A stretch of 9,147 nt of DNA from Chloroflexota bacterium. Its GTDB lineage: Bacteria > Chloroflexota > Limnocylindria > Limnocylindrales > CSP1-4. Shown piece after piece: positions 1-5,713 of the stretch. Under the pieces are notes generated by a model that saw only the letters and a list, made by a program, of their open reading frames with translations, did no database searches and was not told where the DNA came from. The DNA lies in assembly GCA_016200745.1 (NCBI GenBank), contig JACQEF010000169.1:1-9147 (forward strand), given 5' to 3'. The stretch's first letter is position 1. Every line of letters starts with the position of its first letter. The position numbers were made by a program, and so were the translations under genes.

Positions 1-2
1 AC

Positions 3-479
3 CGTCCGGACGCGACGATCCGGGCGGCGCAGTTTGCCGAGCCGGTCGCCGCCGGCGATGTCGCGATGCGACTCCTGCACGGCACCCCGGCGATTGACGG
101 GCTGTTCGTGGTGTGGGACGTGCCGACGATGCACGTGGTCCGGGCGCTCCGCGGCGCCCGGATGACCGTCCCCATCACCACCATCGACCTCGGGAACGAC
201 GTCGCAATCGAACTGGGGCTCGGCGGCCTGGTCAAGGGCGTCGGAGCGCAGCAGCCGTACGATCTGGGTATCGCGGAGGCGACCGCCATGATCATGGCAC
301 TCGTGGAGGAAGAGCCACCGCCCTGGATCGTGATCCCCGCACTGTCCGTGAACCGCGCGAACGTGCGGGAGTCATACGAGGCGGTGTGGCACGCTCCGGC
401 TCCGCCCTCCCTGCTCAAGGCGCTGGACGAAGGGCCCGGTGACGACGCTGCCCCGGAGGACGGCAAGGCAGCGCCCTGA
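3..479 (+). CDS. Sugar-type ABC transporter substrate-binding protein, C-terminal part (5' truncated by window edge)
   Basis: Only the C-terminal ~158 residues lie in the window; the frame is open from base 3 to the TGA at 477-479. They read like the second lobe of a periplasmic-binding-protein type 1 fold (RbsB / Peripla_BP_4 family). A 'GLFVVWD' strand is followed by a helix and 'ITTIDLGNDVAIELG', then 'GVGAQQPYDLGIAEA', the family's usual 'xxAQQPYxxG' hinge-side segment. The segment 'WIVIPALSVNRANVRESYEAVW' follows, matching the 'IPxxxVTxxN' ending. Known family role: extracytoplasmic capture of a sugar or similar small molecule for an ABC importer. The ligand cannot be read from this part. 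The start, signal peptide and permease/ATPase partners lie to the left, if present. A LacI-type repressor shares this fold, but those usually lack the acidic, Ala/Pro-rich tail seen here. The gene converges on the monooxygenase gene at 600-899. Confidence 0.8.
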   Translation, partial: RPDATIRAAQFAEPVAAGDVAMRLLHGTPAIDGLFVVWDVPTMHVVRALRGARMTVPITTIDLGNDVAIELGLGGLVKGVGAQQPYDLGIAEATAMIMALVEEEPPPWIVIPALSVNRANVRESYEAVWHAPAPPSLLKALDEGPGDDAAPEDGKAAP

Positions 480-546
480 TCCTGGCGCCGCGCCGGTTGC
501 GCAAAGCCCGGCGTCCGACCGGTCCGACCCGGGCGTCAACCGATGG

Positions 547-590
547 CGCGCCGGTAGCCCCTCAAACTGGATGGGGCGAATACCGGCGCG
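547..590. terminator. Two-tier hairpin between convergent genes, probable bidirectional terminator
   Basis: A perfect 10-bp inverted repeat (CGCGCCGGTA at 547-556, TACCGGCGCG at 581-590) encloses a second 5-bp stem (GCCCC 557-561, GGGGC 573-577). There is a 3-nt GAA bulge and an 11-nt loop. It sits between the stop of the binding-protein gene (479) and the stop of the minus-strand monooxygenase gene (600), where a shared terminator is expected. There is no U-tract on either strand, so the termination role is inferred from position and stem strength. Confidence 0.6.
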
Positions 591-599
591 TCTCCTGCG

Positions 600-899
600 T
601 CACTCCACGCGTCTGCCCTTGAACTCGCGGATCGGCTCGACCAGCAGGTCCGCGGTGAGCGCGAGCAGCTGACGGACATGCGGCGTGTCAAGGTGGGCGC
701 GGTGGTGGTCTGCCGACTCCCAGGTCTCATGAAAGAAGAACGACCCAGGGTCGTCTTCGGCCTGGTGAAGGTCGTAGTTCATGCAGCCGGCCTCCTCGCG
801 TGTCGGCAGGATCATGGCCTGGAGCGCCGTTCTGAGTGCCATTTCGTTCGCGGCTCGGGTTCGGAAGACCGCGACCACGGTCAGGGGACCTGGCTCCAC
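600..899 (-). CDS. ABM-domain (antibiotic biosynthesis monooxygenase-like) protein, putative quinol monooxygenase
   Basis: A 99-aa protein if started at GTG 899-897. That start is preceded four bases upstream by AGAGGAGG (904-911) and gives the usual single-domain length of about 95-100 aa. The longer reading starting at 1058 has an N-terminus with no family resemblance. Visible family features: an opening strand 'LTVVAVFRTR'; a helix ending 'TREEAGCMNYDLH', where ABM proteins have 'ExGCxxYxLH'; a strand 'SFFFHETWES'; then a 'HxxxxHLDTPHV' helix. ABM proteins are small dimeric ferredoxin-like folds. Characterised members oxidise quinols or polyketides without a cofactor (YgiN, ActVA-Orf6), and others degrade haem. 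The haem-degrading signature is not evident, and the substrate cannot be assigned. A TGTGATCACA palindrome lies 28 bp upstream of the start. Confidence 0.85.
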   Translation of the reverse strand: MEPGPLTVVAVFRTRAANEMALRTALQAMILPTREEAGCMNYDLHQAEDDPGSFFFHETWESADHHRAHLDTPHVRQLLALTADLLVEPIREFKGRRVE

Positions 900-903
900 G
901 TCG

Positions 904-911
904 CCTCCTCT
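904..911 (-). promoter_or_regulatory. Shine-Dalgarno sequence deciding the monooxygenase start
   Basis: AGAGGAGG on the minus strand, four bases before GTG 899-897. It supports this internal GTG over the upstream ATG at 1058 and gives a protein of standard ABM length. Confidence 0.75.
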
Positions 912-926
912 TGATCCATGTGGCCT

Positions 927-936
927 TGTGATCACA
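927..936. promoter_or_regulatory. Perfect TGTGATCACA palindrome, candidate operator
   Basis: A 10-bp perfect palindrome 28 bp upstream of the monooxygenase GTG start, where a repressor or activator site would lie. The half-sites TGTGA/TCACA resemble CRP/FNR-type half-sites but have no spacer between them, so a CRP site is not supported. A GntR- or MarR-type dimer would fit better. No matching regulator gene is in the window. Confidence 0.35.
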
Positions 937-1048
937 TCGGCAGTCGGCGCCAACCAGACTGGGGCGTCACGCCGGAATCCGTCCCGAAGCTCCTGGCATC
1001 GTGCCTCCGGGCCGTCCGATCGGGTTCGGAGTTCGGGCATTGTCGACG

Positions 1049-1069
1049 CTGCTGTCAATTCTGCTGTCA
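1049..1069. repeat. Pair of 9-bp direct repeats (CTGCTGTCA), 12-bp period
   Basis: CTGCTGTCA occurs at 1049-1057 and again at 1061-1069, separated by ATT. The pair lies about 44 bp upstream of the tRNA-His fragment. Tandem short direct repeats flanking a tRNA-derived core are the arrangement of arm-type sites bound by tyrosine recombinases, which is a possible but unproven reading. A chance duplication cannot be excluded. Confidence 0.4.
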
Positions 1070-1112
1070 GACGACCAGGAAGCGACTCACGTCAAGCACG
1101 AAGTCGCCAAGA

Positions 1113-1167
1113 GAGCATCGGATTGTGGCTCCGAAGGTTACGGGTTCGACCCCCGTAGGCCACCCCA
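1113..1167 (+). pseudogene. tRNA-His(GTG) 3' fragment, probable integration (att) remnant
   Basis: The sequence reads as the 3' part of a tRNA. GAGC (1113-1116) is the D-stem 3' strand and A1117 is position 26. A perfect anticodon stem TCGGA/TCCGA (1118-1122, 1130-1134) closes the 7-nt loop TTGTGGC, giving anticodon GTG at 1125-1127. The 5-nt variable region is 1135-1139. The T-stem is ACGGG/CCCGT with loop TTCGACC (1140-1156). The acceptor 3' strand is AGGCCAC (1157-1163), followed by discriminator C1164 and CCA (1165-1167). C73 together with GTG identifies histidine. The 5' half is absent: the ~40 bases upstream have neither GTGGCCT at the right distance nor a D-stem partner or GG D-loop. 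tRNA 3' ends with CCA are standard integrase targets, and such a stump marks the far end of an inserted element. A decayed tRNA copy is the alternative. Confidence 0.75.
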
Positions 1168-1221
1168 CATCCTGAGCACGGATCGGCCTGCTGCGACGCC
1201 GCGCAGGGCCATCGAGCGTCG

Positions 1222-1253
1222 CCGCGGATCAGCCGGTTGCCGGCAGTCCGCGG
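1222..1253 (-). terminator. Nested hairpin directly after the membrane-protein stop codon, probable terminator
   Basis: CCGCGGA (1222-1228) pairs with TCCGCGG (1247-1253). Inside it GCCGG (1232-1236) pairs with CCGGC (1240-1244) around a 3-nt loop. On the minus strand the stem begins at the base after the TGA (1256-1254). No U-tract follows. Position and pairing support a terminator or 3'-end stabiliser. Read the other way, it lies downstream of the tRNA-His fragment. Confidence 0.55.
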
Positions 1254-2159
1254 TCAGGACCGCCCAGAAGACTGGGGCGTCGGCAGCGCTCGACTGCGCA
1301 CTTGATACGAGCGGGTGGCGGCGCCGGCAGCGATGGCGAACAAGAACCAGCTGCCGTAGAAGAGGCCGAAGACCCAGAACTCGATCCCACCAGATTCGAG
1401 ATCGCTGCCGGTGGCTACCGCGCTGACGAACGACCAGAAAGCCGCCGGCCCGATCATGGCGACGATGGCGGTGGCGGACCAGCCGGCGGCCAGCAGCAGC
1501 CGCCGCGAAACCCGATGCGGCGGCGAAACGAGGAGCAGCGAGAGCGCGGCGGCCAGCACCCAGGGGATCGCGATCAGCAATGGTTCCCAGCCCTCGCCGG
1601 CCGCGCCGGGCGACTCGAGCCCGAGCATTCCGCCCAGCGCCCAGTGCACCCGGAGAACCGGGTACGGCAGTGCGAGCAGGAACGCGGCGTACGCGTACCA
1701 GATGGCTGGCCGGGTGGACGGCGACGTGGCCGGGCTCGCGAGGGCGCGACGCGCGAGGACGACGACGGTGCCGAGCGCCAGCGCCCGTGTCGCCAGGCCC
1801 GGCCAGTACACGCTGGACAGGACGATGGCACCGCTGGCCGTTCGGTGTCCCATCAGCCCCGCGGCCGTGAGCAGGTCGAACGGCAGGCCATTCCCTGCCC
1901 ACACCATCAGGAGGAGCCCGGTCCAGCGCAGCCACCGCTGCGCGCGCCCCCACCGGGACGAAGCAGCCAGGGGCATGATCCCGCCTGCGGCGACGCCGGC
2001 GGCGGCCAGCGGGAGCCAGTCCGGAGCGAAGGCCTGGGGGCCGTCAGGGTTCGGAAGCAGTTGCTCCCAGGCCCAACCCAGCACCACCGCGGCGCAGAGG
2101 GCTAGTCCAATCCAGGGCTCGATCCTGCTGCGGGGCGAGTGGCCATTCGGCGATTGCAT
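1254..2159 (-). CDS. Polytopic integral membrane protein of unknown function
   Basis: A 301-aa protein from ATG 2159, preceded by AGGA eight bases upstream. The reading upstream to 2258 adds a non-hydrophobic Arg/His-rich stretch and is less likely. About seven or eight hydrophobic segments are visible, near residues 14-32, 48-65, 79-100, 113-136, 152-170, 193-211, 221-246 and 260-282. Short basic loops between them ('SSRWGRAQRW', 'PPHRVSRR') fit a cytoplasmic side. The segment 'LPYPVLRVHWALGGMLGL' (about 164-181) recalls a 'WALGG' motif I associate with small actinobacterial membrane proteins of the DUF3995 type; this is a weak resemblance, not an assignment. There are no transporter or enzyme signatures. 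It lies 120 bp downstream of the serine hydrolase on the same strand, so co-transcription is possible, though a short inverted repeat lies in the gap. Confidence 0.7.
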   Translation of the reverse strand: MQSPNGHSPRSRIEPWIGLALCAAVVLGWAWEQLLPNPDGPQAFAPDWLPLAAAGVAAGGIMPLAASSRWGRAQRWLRWTGLLLMVWAGNGLPFDLLTAAGLMGHRTASGAIVLSSVYWPGLATRALALGTVVVLARRALASPATSPSTRPAIWYAYAAFLLALPYPVLRVHWALGGMLGLESPGAAGEGWEPLLIAIPWVLAAALSLLLVSPPHRVSRRLLLAAGWSATAIVAMIGPAAFWSFVSAVATGSDLESGGIEFWVFGLFYGSWFLFAIAAGAATRSYQVRSRALPTPQSSGRS

Positions 2160-2204
2160 GGTCCATCCTGTCTGGTCCGTCAAATGAGCCTGGTGGCCGT
2201 CCGG

Positions 2205-2224
2205 GCACGCGCTTCGATGCGTGC
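2205..2224 (-). terminator. Short inverted repeat between serine hydrolase and membrane protein genes
   Basis: GCACGC (2205-2210) pairs with GCGTGC (2219-2224) around an 8-nt loop. It lies 55 bp past the hydrolase stop and 45 bp before the membrane-protein start, with no U-tract. It could be a weak terminator or attenuator between the two genes, or incidental in such GC-rich DNA. Confidence 0.25.
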
Positions 2225-2279
2225 GGTCCAGGGCGGCGAGAACCCGCGGGCCCCACAACGGTGAGGGCCGCCGGGCGAC

Positions 2280-3845
2280 TCAGGCACAGCCACCTCCCCG
2301 CCCGCGCGTCGTCGAGCCTCGGCGGCGCATGGCCGCCGCGGCGGCGGCGACGCCAAGGCCAGCCAGGGCGCCGGTGGCCCACCGCCGCGGGTTCGTCCTG
2401 GCTGGTTGTTTGCGGAGCGAGATCGGCATCAGGTCGAGGTTGGCCGACGTCACTCTCAATCCAGGTTCGCGACCGAACGCGACACGCATCGAGAACGGTC
2501 CGAGCCTGGACATGTCGATCCGGAAGATGTCAGGGTCCGCGAGATCGTCGGGCCGAAGCGGGAACCCTCGGAACAGTGCTGGCACCGGGCTCAGCAATCG
2601 GATCATCAGCTGTCCGCCGCGGACGAAGACCTCGACGCCAACGCCGACGAAGGACCGCAGCCGCACGTCGGCAAGGCCGGCGGAAAGCTGGTACCAGCCG
2701 CAGAGCTCGGCCCATGACTCGGGGTGCTGCGGGATGTCGGGGCGGATCGCGTCGTCCGGGACGTCGAGGAGCCGCGAGAGCAGGCCGGCGCATTCGGCCG
2801 GCAGCCAGAAGTCGGGGTTCACCGACCCGTTCGTGAAGGCCATCACGCCGACGCCGTCCTCCGGGGCGAGGAAGACCTGCGAGTGGAACCCGGGCAGTGT
2901 CCCCTGATGCTCGACGGCCCGATGGCCACCGAGGTCGACCCGGAAGAACGCGAGTCCCAGACCCGGGATCCGCGGGTCGGGCTGGTACTGCGGTTCGTAC
3001 ATCGTGGCGAGCGTCGCCGGCCTGAGGATCGAACCATGCTCGTTGGCGCCGCCCCCGAGGAGGGCCGCGACATACCGAGCCATGTCCCGCGGGCTGGAGT
3101 AGATCGAGGCCGCGCCGGCGGTGATCATGTCGCGCTCGGTGACCGCCTTCGGTCCTGCGGAACCGAACTCGTATCCGGTGGCCAGCCGCGACCTGACCTG
3201 CTCGGACCGGAGGAGGTCGCTGTCGGTCATGCCCAGTGGCTTGAAGATGTGCTCGCGGACGTAGCGGTCCAGCGCCATCCCGCTGACGTCCTCGACGAGC
3301 TGGCCGAGCGTGGCGGGACCGTGATTGCCGTAGACGAACCGGGTGCCAGGCTGGGCGCTCACCCGCAGATGGCCGCCGTAGAACTGGGCCAGGGACGGCC
3401 GCGGCCGGCCCGCCTTCACACTCTCGCCCCAGTCCGGCAGGAACGCGTCCCAGGGATGAATCGTCTCGGGCAGCCCGGCGGTGTGAGTCAGCAGGTTGCG
3501 AACGGTCGCGGGCTGCCAGCCGGCGTCTGCCGGGACGAGCTTGTAGGCGCGAAGGTAGTCGTTGGCGGGGCCGTCGAGGTCGACCAGCCCCTGCTCCCAC
3601 AACTGCATGACCGCGATCGCAGTGAAGGTCTTGGTGATGGAGGCGATCCGGAAGATCGTGTCCTCGGTGATCGGGGTGGCGGAGGCCATGTCGGCCATCC
3701 CGTGTCCGTGGAAGAACTCGAGGCGTCCGTCGCGGACCAGCCCCAACGCCAGGCCGACGGTTGGGTGGCGGTTGAGGACCTCGCGAATCCGCAGCGTCAT
3801 CTCGACCGCGTCGATCCCGGGCGCGCGTGTCACCGTCGCTGGCAC
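2280..3845 (-). CDS. Class-C beta-lactamase-like serine hydrolase with C-terminal beta domain and membrane tail
   Basis: A 521-aa protein from GTG 3845, preceded by AGGAGG (3854-3859) at 8-nt spacing. It belongs to the penicillin-binding-protein/beta-lactamase class C superfamily. The nucleophile motif SxxK is 'SITK' (Ser69, Lys72), the YxN motif is 'YGN' (Tyr172, Asn174), and the third motif, usually KTG or HxG, is 'HQG' (313-315) in 'EHQGTLPGFHS'. The 'LLTHTAGLP' (118-126) and 'FKPLGM' (201-206) segments are also typical. Residues ~375-480 form a second, strand-rich region like the C-terminal lipocalin/DUF3471-type domains appended to this family. Residues ~489-505 are a Gly/Ala hydrophobic helix followed by an Arg-rich tail ending in Cys-Ala. 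There is no N-terminal signal peptide. Members are esterases, D-aminopeptidases, transpeptidase-like proteins or beta-lactamases; the substrate cannot be told here. The membrane-protein gene follows. Confidence 0.9.
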   Translation of the reverse strand: MPATVTRAPGIDAVEMTLRIREVLNRHPTVGLALGLVRDGRLEFFHGHGMADMASATPITEDTIFRIASITKTFTAIAVMQLWEQGLVDLDGPANDYLRAYKLVPADAGWQPATVRNLLTHTAGLPETIHPWDAFLPDWGESVKAGRPRPSLAQFYGGHLRVSAQPGTRFVYGNHGPATLGQLVEDVSGMALDRYVREHIFKPLGMTDSDLLRSEQVRSRLATGYEFGSAGPKAVTERDMITAGAASIYSSPRDMARYVAALLGGGANEHGSILRPATLATMYEPQYQPDPRIPGLGLAFFRVDLGGHRAVEHQGTLPGFHSQVFLAPEDGVGVMAFTNGSVNPDFWLPAECAGLLSRLLDVPDDAIRPDIPQHPESWAELCGWYQLSAGLADVRLRSFVGVGVEVFVRGGQLMIRLLSPVPALFRGFPLRPDDLADPDIFRIDMSRLGPFSMRVAFGREPGLRVTSANLDLMPISLRKQPARTNPRRWATGALAGLGVAAAAAAMRRRGSTTRGRGGGCA

Positions 3846-3853
3846 TTTCGAAC

Positions 3854-3859
3854 CCTCCT
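3854..3859 (-). promoter_or_regulatory. Shine-Dalgarno sequence deciding the serine hydrolase start
   Basis: A perfect AGGAGG on the minus strand, eight bases before the GTG at 3845-3843. It fixes this GTG as the start despite the absence of an ATG there. Confidence 0.8.
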
Positions 3860-3866
3860 ACGCGGA

Positions 3867-3897
3867 CGCTGGTCGGCGACGCGGTCGCCGACCAGCG
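3867..3897. promoter_or_regulatory. Perfect 14-bp-arm palindrome upstream of the serine hydrolase
   Basis: CGCTGGTCGGCGAC (3867-3880) and its exact complement (3884-3897) flank GCG. The palindrome sits 7 bases upstream of the hydrolase's AGGAGG and in the gap shared with the divergent S4 gene. As DNA it could be an operator for a dimeric repressor. As RNA it would be a very stable 5'-leader hairpin next to the ribosome-binding site. The sequence alone does not distinguish the two. Confidence 0.5.
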
Positions 3898-4069
3898 CCT
3901 CCCGTCCCATTCCATCGCCGGTCGCCAAGTCCGGCGCGTCTCCCGACTCATAGGAATCCACCAAGCGGGCGCCCGGCGCCAGTGCCACACCGCCCATCCT
4001 CGGAGCCAAGGGTGCCGGCTGTGGACGCGGGATGCGTCCCTCCCTCGAGCCGTGCGATCCTTGGCCGGC

Positions 4070-4456
4070 ATGGCTGATCCCCGCGCGCCGGACGAGACCC
4101 GCATCGACCGGTGGCTGTGCGCGGTGCGGCTCGTGAAGACCCGCGCGACGGCGACGCAGCTGTGTGACGGCGGCCACGTGGGCGTCAACGGGAACGCCGC
4201 GAAGCCCTCGACCAAGGTCCGGGCCGGCGACCGGGTCGACGCAGTGATCGCCGGGCGCGAACGCGTCATCGAGGTCGTACGGCCGATCGAGTCGCGTGTC
4301 GGGGCCGCGGTCGCGGTGACCTGCTACGTCGACCACAGTCCGCCACCGGTCGTGACGGAAGTCCGGCCGGGGATCATGGCGGTCCGGGGCGAGGGCCGGC
4401 CGAGCAAGCGTCTCCGCCGGGAGCTCGAGCGCTTGCGCCGGGCTGCCGAGCTCTGA
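4070..4456 (+). CDS. S4-domain RNA-binding protein, HslR (Hsp15)-like
   Basis: A 128-aa protein from ATG 4070. The S4 domain begins at once with 'RIDRWLCAVRLVKTRATATQ', continues through 'GGHVGVNGNAAKPSTKVRAGDRV', and ends near residue 60. This is the alpha-L fold pattern of ribosomal protein S4 and Hsp15: an 'R-x-D-x-W-L' helix, then 'G-x-V-x-V-N-G' and 'K-P-S-x-x-V-x-x-G-D'. The C-terminal half carries 'RVGAAVAVTCYVDHSPPP' and the basic 'GRPSKRLRRELERLRR', typical of the actinobacterial/Chloroflexota HslR-like branch. In E. coli, Hsp15 binds stalled 50S subunits carrying nascent chains; whether this protein does the same is inference. No clear Shine-Dalgarno precedes ATG 4070, and GTG 4052 and TTG 4061 are in-frame alternatives, so leaderless or weak initiation is possible. 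The gene converges on the CorA-family gene. Confidence 0.88.
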   Translation: MADPRAPDETRIDRWLCAVRLVKTRATATQLCDGGHVGVNGNAAKPSTKVRAGDRVDAVIAGRERVIEVVRPIESRVGAAVAVTCYVDHSPPPVVTEVRPGIMAVRGEGRPSKRLRRELERLRRAAEL

Positions 4457-4525
4457 GCCCGAACCTGCCGCCGCTTCCGGCGAGCCGATGACGATCGCTC
4501 GGCCCACGCACGAATCGCGGGTCGC

Positions 4526-4551
4526 GCCGCATTATGGCCCTGACGTGCGGC
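4526..4551. terminator. Inverted repeat between convergent S4 and CorA-family genes
   Basis: GCCGCA (4526-4531) pairs with TGCGGC (4546-4551) around a 14-nt loop. It lies in the 142-bp gap between the stops at 4456 and 4599. It is the best hairpin I can find there but is short and without a U-tract, so a shared terminator role is tentative. Confidence 0.3.
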
Positions 4552-4598
4552 ATGGGCGCGGACCTCGTCTTGTGCCGTCTTGGGGCGGTGGTCTTGCG

Positions 4599-5645
4599 CT
4601 AGACCGGTTGGTCCGGCCCCCGATCCTTCGACGAACGTCCCCAGCCCAGACGAATCCAGCGGAACCGCCAGGCCACGACGACGACGGCGGCCGCCAGGAG
4701 GCCGATCGCGACGAGGACGACCCAGAAGCTCGCCGGGTCGTCCTTCGGCAGCGGGACGACGACGTTCATCCCCAGCAGCCCCGCGATCAGGCTGCCCGGC
4801 AGGAGCAGCACCGTCGCCAGGGCCAGGACCTTCATGACGTCATTGGTGCGCTGCGCGGTGCGCGTCATGAACAGGTCGAACGACCCCAGCAGGAGGTCTC
4901 GGCTGTCTTCGACCGAATGGATCGCGTCCTCGAACCGACCGGCGACGGCCGCGTAGGCCGTGCCGACGTCCTCTCCCTCGGTCATCCTCGAGAAGTCGGC
5001 GCCGGCGAGCGTGCCGTAGATCTCGCGATGCGCGCTCAGGGCACGGCGGAGCCTGGCGACCCGTCGACGCAGCGCCACGAGGTCACCGAGGAGGTCGTCG
5101 TCGACCTGCGGGCGAAGCGAACGCGCATCGATCCGGTCCACCTCGGCTTCGATGGCGTCGACGGCCTGGAAATAGGACGTGACGGCGGCATCGAGGATCG
5201 ATCGAGCGAACGCGGCACCGTCGAGCCGGCCGACACTGGCGTCGGCTTCGATCCGTTCGTCGATGCGCCGGAGGAAGTCGATCGGGTCCGCGTGCACCGT
5301 CACGACGTGGTTGCGCGCCGCGACGATGTCGAGCCAGCGCCACTGGTGGGTTGGGTCGTCGCTCGCCTCGGTCATGACGCGGAGGTGGAAGTGCGTGCCG
5401 TGGAGCGCAAGGTGCGGTCCGGTCGCGGCGTCCGTCAGGATGCGCCTGACCCGCGGCGAGAGGTCCAGTCGCCTGGCGAGCTCATCGGCGGCGGCATCGG
5501 GCATCGACCCCTGGACGTCGACCCACAGGAGCTGCGTCTTGCCCACCCGGCGCCGGATCGCGTCGTCGAGGGACAGATTCTCGTCGGTGCGGTCCGCGTC
5601 GAACAGACGCGCGTGGATCTCATTCACCTGAGCTGGTGCCGACAT
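4599..5645 (-). CDS. corA: CorA-family divalent metal ion transporter
   Basis: A 348-aa protein from ATG 5645, with AGGAG (5657-5661) 11 bases upstream. Length and layout match the family: an N-terminal alpha/beta domain ('LLWVDVQG' ~39-46, 'LHGTHFHLRVM' ~81-91, 'NHVVTVHAD' ~112-120), long stalk helices rich in Arg/Asp/Glu (~125-270), and two C-terminal membrane helices (~275-293 and ~306-326). The signature Gly-Met-Asn lies at 292-294 at the end of TM1 ('LLGMN'). A basic tail faces the cytoplasm. CorA proteins are pentameric channels for Mg2+ (also Co2+, Ni2+), gated by cytoplasmic Mg2+. The periplasmic loop after GMN is 'VVVPLPKDDPASFW' and lacks the usual 'MPEL', as in CorA/ZntB-like variants, so the preferred metal is uncertain. 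The upstream leader is structured and contains a short ORF. Confidence 0.9.
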   Translation of the reverse strand: MSAPAQVNEIHARLFDADRTDENLSLDDAIRRRVGKTQLLWVDVQGSMPDAAADELARRLDLSPRVRRILTDAATGPHLALHGTHFHLRVMTEASDDPTHQWRWLDIVAARNHVVTVHADPIDFLRRIDERIEADASVGRLDGAAFARSILDAAVTSYFQAVDAIEAEVDRIDARSLRPQVDDDLLGDLVALRRRVARLRRALSAHREIYGTLAGADFSRMTEGEDVGTAYAAVAGRFEDAIHSVEDSRDLLLGSFDLFMTRTAQRTNDVMKVLALATVLLLPGSLIAGLLGMNVVVPLPKDDPASFWVVLVAIGLLAAAVVVVAWRFRWIRLGWGRSSKDRGPDQPV

Positions 5646-5713
5646 GCCTGGGATGTCTCCTGCGGGCATCGCCGTGGGTGATGAAGGCCTTGCGGAGTCT
5701 CGGCCTCGCCCAT
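5624..5713 (-). CDS. Possible 29-aa leader ORF overlapping the start of corA
   Basis: ATG 5713-5711 is preceded by GAGGAG (5720-5725) with 6-nt spacing, the best ribosome-binding site in this leader and better spaced than corA's own. The frame encodes 29 residues, rich in His, Arg, Pro and Gln, and stops at 5624, which is 22 bases inside corA in a different reading frame. This geometry would allow translational coupling or attenuation of corA, as short leader ORFs do for some Mg2+ transporter genes (mgtL, mgtP in Salmonella); no sequence relation to those is claimed. A chance ORF is the alternative. Confidence 0.35.
   Translation of the reverse strand: MGEAETPQGLHHPRRCPQETSQACRHQLR

Larger units (their letters stand above)
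900..1253. other. Intergenic stretch without a gene
   Basis: This 354-bp stretch lies between the monooxygenase start and the membrane-protein stop. It holds the TGTGATCACA palindrome, the CTGCTGTCA direct repeats, the tRNA-His fragment and a stop-adjacent hairpin. The short open frames that cross it have no recognisable protein features and run through the tRNA sequence. I found no integrase remnant in any frame. Confidence 0.6.

Noticed and set aside
920..1167. GTGGCCT at 920-926 is an exact complement of the tRNA-His acceptor strand AGGCCAC, suggesting a split or intron-containing tRNA-His spanning ~245 bp.
   Set aside because: No G-1 precedes it, no D-stem follows it, and the gap would fall in the D-arm, where bacterial tRNA introns are not known. 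A 7-mer match can arise by chance at this GC content.
1000..1167. The T-arm and CCA end might belong to a tmRNA.
   Set aside because: A complete anticodon arm with GTG and a C73 discriminator fit tRNA-His. No tag-peptide frame or tmRNA 5' domain is visible.
2530..4269. A very long minus-strand frame (579 codons) overlapping the serine hydrolase and S4 genes.
   Set aside because: Its product is Arg/Pro-rich low-complexity sequence, and it overlaps two genes with clear family motifs in other frames.
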